DNA from: an uncultured Gammaproteobacteria bacterium | GTDB lineage: Bacteria > Pseudomonadota > Gammaproteobacteria > Francisellales > Francisellaceae | Direction of reading: 5' to 3' | DNA: 37,673 bases | Assembly: GCA_913060525.1 (NCBI GenBank) | Contig: CAJXRW010000003.1 | Location: 1-37,673, forward strand | Shown: positions 31,701 to 37,673 of the stretch, piece after piece | Layout: every line of letters starts with the position of its first letter | Numbering within the stretch: the stretch's first letter is position 1 | The notes under the pieces: generated by a model | The model's database searches: none | Told to the model about the DNA's origin: nothing | Seen by the model: the letters and a program-made list of their open reading frames with translations, nothing else | Translations under genes and position numbers: made by a program

Positions 31701-32594
31701 ATGGCAAATGAGCATGATTTAATTACCAAAGACTTATTTACTAATCGTCAGTTTTCTATCGCTTTTCTAAAAACGTATTTCCCAAAGGATTTGGTTAACC
31801 TGGTTGACTGGGATACCGTTGAGCTAGATTCTGCCAACGTGGAGCATGTGCGCCAGCAAAATAAAGACAATACTAAGCAGAAGGAAATGTCTGATTTAAC
31901 CTTTTTGTTTAAGTTTAAAGACGGGCAGAATGGTGCAGCATTTTTTCATGTCGAATCACAAACAGATAATGACATCACCCTACTCTTACGAGTTCGTCAC
32001 TACCAAACCGCTTATTTATTGGATTACTTAAAGCGCAATAAAGGCGTTAAGAAATTACCGTTAATCGTGAGTATTATCTATTATGCAGATAAAACACCTT
32101 TTAACCAGAGTCTGAATATTTATGATTATTTTCATAATCCCAGACTGGCAGAGCAACATGCTTTTAAAACACATTTAATAGATTTAAGTAAACTCAGTGA
32201 TGATGAGATCATGCAGCATGATTATATTGCTGGTTATGAGCTTATCCTAAAGCATGTCCGTAAAGGCGATATTGATAGTCACATTGAAGTGGCTGCCAAA
32301 CACCTTATTCAATATGACCAATATACCAGACAAGTCTTAATTAAATACATGGCTAATTTCTCAGATATGCAAAGGGATTCATTTTATGATAAAATAATCT
32401 CCAGTAAACCCAGACTTAAAGGGGACGTAATGACAGTCGCAGAACAATGGAAACAGGAAGGTGTACAGCAAGGCATCAGCCAAGAAAAATTCACGATCGC
32501 TAAAATTATGCTAAAGGCTGGTGAGCCTGATGATAAAATCATTGCATTCACTAGTATTGATCAAAAAACCTTAAACGAACTCAAACAGCAATAA
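31701..32594 (+). CDS. Rpn-family PD-(D/E)XK nuclease
   Basis: A 297-residue protein of the Rpn/'transposase_31' family (PF04754). The N-terminal part (about 1-190) has HDLITKDLFTNRQFSIAFLKTYFP, then MSDLTF (acidic residue about 66) and FFHVESQTD (Glu-x-Gln, about 81-86), the PD-(D/E)XK active-site residues. The C-terminal region ends with an ADIAEQWKQEGVQQG-like helix and a short domain typical of the family. Rpn proteins cut DNA and promote RecA-independent recombination in vitro, and some act in phage defence; the role here is open. It follows HU by 39 bases and may be co-transcribed. Confidence 0.9.
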   Translation: MANEHDLITKDLFTNRQFSIAFLKTYFPKDLVNLVDWDTVELDSANVEHVRQQNKDNTKQKEMSDLTFLFKFKDGQNGAAFFHVESQTDNDITLLLRVRHYQTAYLLDYLKRNKGVKKLPLIVSIIYYADKTPFNQSLNIYDYFHNPRLAEQHAFKTHLIDLSKLSDDEIMQHDYIAGYELILKHVRKGDIDSHIEVAAKHLIQYDQYTRQVLIKYMANFSDMQRDSFYDKIISSKPRLKGDVMTVAEQWKQEGVQQGISQEKFTIAKIMLKAGEPDDKIIAFTSIDQKTLNELKQQ

Positions 32595-32633
32595 TTTATA
32601 ATTCTTATTTTTGGTATCGCTTGGTAATATCAT

Positions 32634-33536
32634 TTAATTAACCGACATACCGCTCAACGCCCCACCACGCAAACAAAGGCCATATGTTTTACGCACACAC
32701 TCGGCAATATTATTATTGAGTGGTAAGCGAGACTTTTGCATTTTCTCTAAATAATTTTTGGATAGACTTAGCGCAGATTTTCCTGCGGCAACTTTTGGGT
32801 CGAGCGGTATCCCACCACCGCTTGTCATAAAATATTCACCCATATCCAATAGTGAACAGATAAAAAATAAGCCTTCTTTACGTGATTGGTTAAGCGCCCT
32901 ATCCATTAACAATATTTCTTTTTGAGAAATTACATCAAATACCCTAATACCGCCATGAGGTAAATTCTCCTCTAAGCGCAATATTGAAAACTTAGCATTC
33001 TCTAACGCAGCAACAACTGATTCATTTTGTTGCGTAACTGATTCAGAATTATCTTCTATCCATTGCTTGATCGCCCTCTTACCATTCAGTTTTCGATATA
33101 AGGCAATATACTCATAAAATAAATTGGTTTCAGCTTCATTGCGAATAACGACTTTATCATAATATTTATCAAAATTACCCAGCTCTTTTGCAGCGGTAAT
33201 ATCATAATCCCTTAATAACGCAAACGCCTGATTATGGAAGTCAGAAATGACTTGTCTCTTTGCTATATATTGATTTAACAGCACTTCTAAATCCATATTA
33301 CTTGGAATTGAGTTTTTGGATTTTAAGTTAATCAGGTGGTCGATATAGTCTTGGTCAAAATTATTTAAGTCCTTTTGATCTAAGTAGCCAATATCAGCAT
33401 TAAATGGATCTGGTCTACTCATGATAAAATCAGGTGTAACGACTTGGTTATGCCCTGCAAGCATCATATCCAGAGCGGATGCCATTTGCATTAGCTCATT
33501 ATTTTTTCTGCTTTTTCTTTTTTTAGCCACGGTCAT
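32634..33536 (-). CDS. Hypothetical protein, second gene of a two-gene unit
   Basis: A 300-residue soluble protein beginning MTVAKKRKSRKNNELMQ, a basic head, followed by a helical body. No known motif. The late GGGIPLDPKVAAGKSALSLSKNYLEK contains a glycine-rich loop, but not a Walker A. It overlaps the upstream 144-residue gene by 14 bases, so the two are translationally coupled and probably work together. Convergent with the Rpn gene. Confidence 0.7.
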   Translation of the reverse strand: MTVAKKRKSRKNNELMQMASALDMMLAGHNQVVTPDFIMSRPDPFNADIGYLDQKDLNNFDQDYIDHLINLKSKNSIPSNMDLEVLLNQYIAKRQVISDFHNQAFALLRDYDITAAKELGNFDKYYDKVVIRNEAETNLFYEYIALYRKLNGKRAIKQWIEDNSESVTQQNESVVAALENAKFSILRLEENLPHGGIRVFDVISQKEILLMDRALNQSRKEGLFFICSLLDMGEYFMTSGGGIPLDPKVAAGKSALSLSKNYLEKMQKSRLPLNNNIAECVRKTYGLCLRGGALSGMSVN

Positions 33537-33957
33537 CCTCTTCGTTGAATGATTCTAATACCTGGTGATGTCGATAGGCGTGATATTTGAGCAGCTTAAC
33601 ATCATGCTCATAGTCTTCCTGGGGACACAAAGCAAAACCATGTTTAATATGCAATTTACTCGGTCTTAGCTTATCGCAAATATCAGGTTTGCTTTCACAC
33701 ATATCTAAAGCGATAAGAATGGCATTCCTGAGCAATTCTAATGGTGATTTATCATCTGATTGCTCTTTTTGCTTATGGTAACAACCATGAACCAATATAA
33801 TTAAATCTGTTCTGACATATTTGTTAAGAAGCTGTAAGGAATGGCTTGGTGAACGAATTTCGGCAAACCCAGCCTTATCTTCAGATGGGGTATTAGCATC
33901 AGGATCTTTTCTATTTTCTTGTTTATACGCGCAATAGCGATTTAATCCTTCAGTCAT
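33523..33957 (-). CDS. Hypothetical protein, first gene of a two-gene unit
   Basis: A 144-residue, highly charged soluble protein. It contains several His and Cys residues (HGCYHKQ, CESKPDICDK, HAYRHHQ) that could bind metal, and a helical C terminus. No family recognised. It is the first gene of an operon with the 300-residue protein, with a 14-base overlap. Nothing nearby points to a role. Confidence 0.65.
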   Translation of the reverse strand: MTEGLNRYCAYKQENRKDPDANTPSEDKAGFAEIRSPSHSLQLLNKYVRTDLIILVHGCYHKQKEQSDDKSPLELLRNAILIALDMCESKPDICDKLRPSKLHIKHGFALCPQEDYEHDVKLLKYHAYRHHQVLESFNEEDDRG

Positions 33958-34164
33958 GTAAATTTACCATAAAATATAATAAACCAATCATAACAAAAAC
34001 AATCTTATCCTGATAATAAGTTCAGGCAACTTAAAAATCAATCGCCCTGTTTCACCCAGCAAATAAATTAGTAATAACTACGATATTGATGTAAAACAAC
34101 CTCTTGGTTTATCTTATTATGTTAATGTGTCCTATATCTTGAATACCAACAAGGTGGTTAGGAA

Positions 34165-35313
34165 ATGATAAATAAAGATAATTATACCACCTCATCCCTA
34201 AGCTTGAAATTTGATGATAAATTACTAGAGGCCAGATTCCTAAAAAGTAAAATGCACCATGATAAAATGGTTATGCTCTTGGTATTACCAATCGGCATCT
34301 TAGTCTTGTCTATTGCATTACTGTTTGACCGATACTTTACAGATAGCAATCAAAATCAAATGATACTTATGATCTTACGATACATCGTGATTGCTGTCGG
34401 TATTGTATATTATTTTCTATTTAAACGGACAAAACGCATCAAGGTCTTTACTAAATATATGTACAGCCTGTATGCCATATTTTGCCTATCGTTTATCATT
34501 TCTCAGATTCTTTATAAACCCTATTTTGATGGGTATATCATGTTTAATTTATTATTCATCATGGTTTATGCTAACTTTTCCTTAATTGGGGTTCGATTAC
34601 AGTTGTTACTGTACGGCTTATTTTTCTCGTTATCCTATTTATTCATTTATTACTTTTCTATTTTTGACACCGCACAGCTCATTGTTATTGCACTCGCTTA
34701 TACGGTAACGATAGTTATTTCTATCGCATTAGCATATCGCACACAAATATCCGTTAGAACCGAATTTGCACTAAGACGCTCTCTTAAGGCGAAAGCCTCA
34801 CAGTTATACTTATTATCTCAAAAGGACTCATTAACAAATATTCATAACCGAAGAGCCTTAGAAGGTAATTTTGCCAAATACCATAAGCTGATCACTAAGC
34901 CATCAGAGACAGGGGAAGGTATTTTCTTAATCATGATGGATTTAGATGAATTTAAACAAATTAACGATAATGACGGACATAAAGTGGGTGATGAGGTCAT
35001 TATAAGTATTTGCAGTCTGGTAAAATCAATACTAAGGCTTGACGATGGTTTTTATCGCTTAGGTGGAGATGAATTCTTAATTGTATTGGTTAATTTAGAT
35101 GAAACTACTTGTAAAAGTGTTTGTCAGAAAATCTTAAACTCCATTGCCAGTGAAAAAATATTATATCAAGAAAAACAATATCAAATAACAGCTAGTTTAG
35201 GCATTACCAGGCTACATAAAAATGATGGTTTGGGTAACGGATTATTTCGAGCTGATAAAGCCTTATACACCTCAAAAGAAAAAGGCAGGAATTGTTATAC
35301 CATTTCCAGTTAA
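34165..35313 (+). CDS. Membrane diguanylate cyclase (GGDEF)
   Basis: A 382-residue protein: about six membrane helices (residues 35-195) then a GGDEF domain (about 215-380). DSLTNIHNRRALE begins the domain, MMDLDEFKQINDNDGHKVGDE is the metal/GTP-binding part, and RLGGDEF is intact. An RxxD inhibitory site (RLDD) lies five residues before GGDEF, so product feedback inhibition is likely. It would make cyclic di-GMP, with input from the membrane sensor. It converges on a LuxR-type gene with a 2-base gap, so the two may be functionally linked. Confidence 0.93.
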   Translation: MINKDNYTTSSLSLKFDDKLLEARFLKSKMHHDKMVMLLVLPIGILVLSIALLFDRYFTDSNQNQMILMILRYIVIAVGIVYYFLFKRTKRIKVFTKYMYSLYAIFCLSFIISQILYKPYFDGYIMFNLLFIMVYANFSLIGVRLQLLLYGLFFSLSYLFIYYFSIFDTAQLIVIALAYTVTIVISIALAYRTQISVRTEFALRRSLKAKASQLYLLSQKDSLTNIHNRRALEGNFAKYHKLITKPSETGEGIFLIMMDLDEFKQINDNDGHKVGDEVIISICSLVKSILRLDDGFYRLGGDEFLIVLVNLDETTCKSVCQKILNSIASEKILYQEKQYQITASLGITRLHKNDGLGNGLFRADKALYTSKEKGRNCYTISS

Positions 35314-35315
35314 AG

Positions 35316-36104
35316 TTATTTTACTTGATCATTAGATTCTTTGTGATTAATACGGCTAATTTGGTATTGATCAGAAGGCAGGGAATTTTCCTTGAGGATT
35401 GAATAAGGTATGACCTCATATGGAATATCAATATGACTGGTTATAAACTTAGCAAATAACTGTAATTCCATTTTGTTATATATTTTCAACTTTTTGCCTA
35501 AATCTGCAATTATTTTCTCAATGGTTCTTGGTGATAAATCAAATGAGTTTGCGATCTCTTTAGATGTACCAATGACTGAAATAATTTGTAAATAAGAAAG
35601 CTCTGAACCTGTTAAGTTAACCCAAGGAATCGAGCTTCCAATATCTTGGGAATCATTATTATTAATTATTTTACTACTACTAGTTACTTGTATCGTCTCT
35701 AGCATTAACACATATGTAAGATCAATACAGCGTATCAAGCGGTGTATTAACCCACTTCGCTCCTTACTGGAAAGTGAAGAAAAATGCGCGCTGTTAATAT
35801 CAAATAAGAAATAGTCGTTATGTTTTGGGTATTTTCTTTGGGAAAACAAAATAGAAAGATCACTATCATTTGGTATGCTTTTATAACAAACATTAGATTT
35901 TATCTTTTTCACACATTCAACATCAAAAACAATCTTATCTTTAGTTATTGCCTCTGGATCGTAAAAAGAACAATACTCGCCAGTATGATCTGAAGTGACC
36001 TTGAATCTTCTAAAATCAGAAATTTTTTCGACTGAAAGCGCTTGGGAAATATTAGATATAATCATATTATCTTGTAATATCCTCAACAAGAAAATATTAC
36101 CCAA
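35316..36104 (-). CDS. LuxR-type transcriptional regulator
   Basis: A 262-residue regulator. The C-terminal LuxR helix-turn-helix covers about 165-225: LTGSELSYLQIISVIGTSKEIANSFDLSPRTIEKIIADLGKKL in outline, with the LSPRTIEKI recognition helix. The N-terminal 150 residues have no autoinducer-domain motif that I recognise; they may form a PAS-like sensor. It is convergent with the GGDEF gene, a common pairing for cyclic di-GMP-controlled regulons. Confidence 0.85.
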   Translation of the reverse strand: MGNIFLLRILQDNMIISNISQALSVEKISDFRRFKVTSDHTGEYCSFYDPEAITKDKIVFDVECVKKIKSNVCYKSIPNDSDLSILFSQRKYPKHNDYFLFDINSAHFSSLSSKERSGLIHRLIRCIDLTYVLMLETIQVTSSSKIINNNDSQDIGSSIPWVNLTGSELSYLQIISVIGTSKEIANSFDLSPRTIEKIIADLGKKLKIYNKMELQLFAKFITSHIDIPYEVIPYSILKENSLPSDQYQISRINHKESNDQVK

Positions 36105-36274
36105 TTCCTAATACATCTTTTAACGGTAGTTCAATAACACCTCTAATTCTATGGTAATAAATACGCTATTTCGGAAGGTTTCATCGCTAAATATGCGTTA
36201 TCTGGATTAACAGGTTAGATAAAGGCCAATACCCTGATCTGTCTAGTTATTTAAAAAATAACTCCATAACCTAC

Positions 36275-36721
36275 TTACTCTGAATCATCATCCATATTAT
36301 GGTATTTTTTAGCCAACCCAGATGTTCTTTCTCTGTGTTCTTGTCTTTCTTTGGCTTCCACGCTAAGTGTTGCTGTTGGACGTGCTAATAATCTTTGAAT
36401 GCCGATTGGTTCACCTGTTGATTCGCAATAGCCGTATTCGCCGCAATTAATTAAGGTAATAGTTTTATTTATTTTACTTAGAAGTTTTCTCTCTCTATCC
36501 ATTCTCTTTAATTCAAGTTGTTGCAACTCAATTTTTGTGGCTACATCAGTTTCATCAGAGTTGCTTTCAGTTACTAACAGGCTGCCTTTTGAATCGCTAA
36601 TTGAAACAAGTATATTATTTTTTTGTTCTTCTAATAAATTTTTAAAATAAGCCAACTGAGCGTCATTCATGTAGTCATCTTCCGACATGGATAACAGCGT
36701 ATCTTTTGTTATTATGTTCAT
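36275..36721 (-). CDS. DksA/TraR-family protein lacking most zinc cysteines
   Basis: A 148-residue DksA-family protein. A long N-terminal coiled coil (about 20-95) precedes the globular end: GEYGYCESTGEPIGIQRLLARPTA, then TLSVEAKERQEH. In standard DksA this region carries four zinc cysteines (CxxC ... CxxC). Here the set reads C, T, S, A, so only the first cysteine remains, as in zinc-independent DksA2-like proteins. The coiled-coil tip needed for RNA polymerase control appears retained in outline. Such a protein would modulate transcription initiation with or without ppGpp, possibly under zinc limitation. Confidence 0.88.
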   Translation of the reverse strand: MNIITKDTLLSMSEDDYMNDAQLAYFKNLLEEQKNNILVSISDSKGSLLVTESNSDETDVATKIELQQLELKRMDRERKLLSKINKTITLINCGEYGYCESTGEPIGIQRLLARPTATLSVEAKERQEHRERTSGLAKKYHNMDDDSE

Positions 36722-37085
36722 ATTGTTCTCTTTATAAGCTTATTAAAGCTACATGCTTTATTTCTTAGGTGTAACTTATATTTTATTTAAGTCAAATACA
36801 ATTTGTTCCTCATCGGACAGAGCAAAAAGAACCGTAATATCAATTAAGCTATATCTTAACAATCCATAATTGTTATCAGACATAATCTCTGATCAACCCT
36901 TGCGAGAATCGTGCCAGCTAATCTGACTATTTGCGCTGAATATAGCTACCCTCTTATTAAAAACATAAACCTATAAATTAACAAAAATAACGATCATTTA
37001 TTTTGTTATATATAAACAAATATATATTGATTACATTTATCTCGTTTTGTTAATATAAATTACGTTTTATAGGTTATTTATGTTT
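36722..37085. other. Gene-free region with inverted repeats before the serine recombinase
   Basis: About 360 AT-rich bases without a gene. Near the right edge two nested inverted repeats occur: AACCTATAAA (36968-36977) with TTTATAGGTT (37066-37075), and TTAACAAAA (36978-36986) with TTTTGTTAA (37045-37053). They sit immediately before the recombinase start and look like recombination or operator sites for it. No RNA gene is recognised in the rest. Confidence 0.55.
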
Positions 37086-37631
37086 ATGGCTAATTTTGCA
37101 TATATTAGAGTGAGCAAATCAACTCAAGATACCGACAATCAAAAACTTAAAATCTTAGAATATTGTCAAAAACAAAATGTTCATATTGATGAGTTTTTTA
37201 CAGTGGAGATCAGCTCAAAGAAATCTGACTTTGATCGAAAAATTACCGCCCTACTCTCTCAACTTAAAAAAGGGGATACAATCTATATTACAGAGCTGAG
37301 TCGATTGGCTCGCAATATGCTTGAAATTTTAAACCTACTTTCAAAGCTTCAAAAGGAATACCAGGTTAATGTTGTTTTTGTATTGCAACCTGAATTATCG
37401 ACCAGTGGGCCACACGTTGAATTACTGCAAGCCATTTATGGGTACTTCAGTCAAACTGAACGCGAGCTAATATCTGAGCGCACAAAAATGGCACTGGCTG
37501 CACGAAAAGCTGAAGGAGTAAAACTCGGCAGACCGAAAGGATCTGGTAATAAAAATATAAGCCTATTAAATGGCTATAAATCTGACATTGAAAACCTTTT
37601 AGCTAAAGGTATTTCGATTAGATCAATATGC
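37086..37631 (+). CDS. Serine recombinase (resolvase/invertase), 3' end cut by adapter
   Basis: A partial gene of 182 visible codons with no stop, since adapter begins at 37632. From ATG 37086 the protein begins MANFAYIRVSKSTQDTDNQ with catalytic Ser10; an ATG at 37080 is possible but adds only two residues. Later come IYITELSRLARN (about 75-86) and QTERELISERTKMALAARKAEGVKLGRPKG (about 126-155), the hallmark of the Hin/Pin/Tn3 resolvase catalytic core and hinge. The DNA-binding helix-turn-helix is largely missing. It differs from the tnpR at 7250. Residues after codon 182 in any translation of this contig are adapter-derived. Confidence 0.92.
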
Positions 37632-37673
37632 CTGTCTCTTATACACATCTCCGAGCCCACGAGACAGGCAGAA
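37632..37673 (-). other. Nextera i7-side adapter (artefact)
   Basis: The Tn5 mosaic end in reverse complement (37632-37650), the read-2 adapter CCGAGCCCACGAGAC (37651-37665) and AGGCAGAA (37666-37673), which matches Nextera i7 index 703. It is library sequence. Confidence 0.98.

Noticed and set aside
36244-36262. AGTTATTT-AAA-AAATAACT as a terminator after the DksA-like gene
   Set aside because: The stem is made almost entirely of A-T pairs and would be unstable, so it is not listed as a feature.
37632-37673. Continuation of the serine recombinase frame through the contig end
   Set aside because: The codons after 37631 are Nextera adapter; the residues LSLIHISEPTRQ are the well-known adapter translation.

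Overview
The window is a 37.7 kb AT-rich contig from what looks like a gammaproteobacterium carrying a conjugative plasmid or integrated conjugative element. I cannot name the genus. The main clues are a Fis-type and an HU-type nucleoid protein, a DksA-like factor, a MobA/MobL-type relaxase and accessory genes of the plasmid 'polyvalent protein' kind. Both extreme ends are not biological: positions 1-47 and 37632-37673 are Illumina Nextera adapter with index sequence, so the contig stops artificially and the last gene is cut by adapter. No tRNA, rRNA, CRISPR array, replication initiator, partition system or type IV secretion (Trb/VirB) genes are visible.

Layout. (1) 48-7100: a copper/envelope cluster with a three-domain CopA-like multicopper oxidase, a small two-domain multicopper oxidase under a CsoR-like palindrome, two paralogous histidine-rich small membrane proteins, a DUF2231 membrane protein with a GtrB-like glycosyltransferase, and a K+-channel-like protein. 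(2) 7250-11156: a Tn3-family module (resolvase, presumed res site, transposase); its right end appears to cut a host gene whose 3' remnant overlaps the next gene by ATGA. (3) 11259-13524: a secreted hypothetical protein, a CPBP protease and a HigBA-like toxin-antitoxin pair with two palindromic operators. (4) 13742-23100: conjugative DNA processing, with a 2640-residue relaxase-helicase-primase, a MobQ/RSF1010-like oriT at 21706-21740, divergent traC and traD genes, and a TraF-type peptidase. (5) 23101-29954: the inferred leading region, entering the recipient first: a second toxin-antitoxin pair, an LPD29-like protein, a DUF3560 protein, several unknown small proteins, an orphan N6-adenine methylase with an unknown partner, and a Fis homologue. 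Four minus-strand units here share one repeated leader (palindromic operator, -10, hairpin, common ribosome-binding block). (6) 30064-37631: a frameshifted small gene, small HTH and WGR-like proteins, HU, an Rpn-type PD-(D/E)XK nuclease, a two-gene unknown operon, a GGDEF cyclase facing a LuxR-type regulator, a cysteine-poor DksA homologue and a truncated serine recombinase.

How it fits together: the relaxase would nick the + strand beside the oriT inverted repeat, sending 21.7 kb and upward into the recipient first. Most genes from 22.5 to 27 kb lie on the minus strand, so the entering strand is their template. That geometry and the repeated hairpin-bearing promoters are what a leading-region early-expression or anti-defence island would look like. 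This is the most interesting hypothesis here. A second candidate novelty is an A-AAA-AAG slippery heptamer at 22129-22135 that would join TraC to TraD by -1 frameshifting. No homology search was possible; all family names rest on motifs read by eye.
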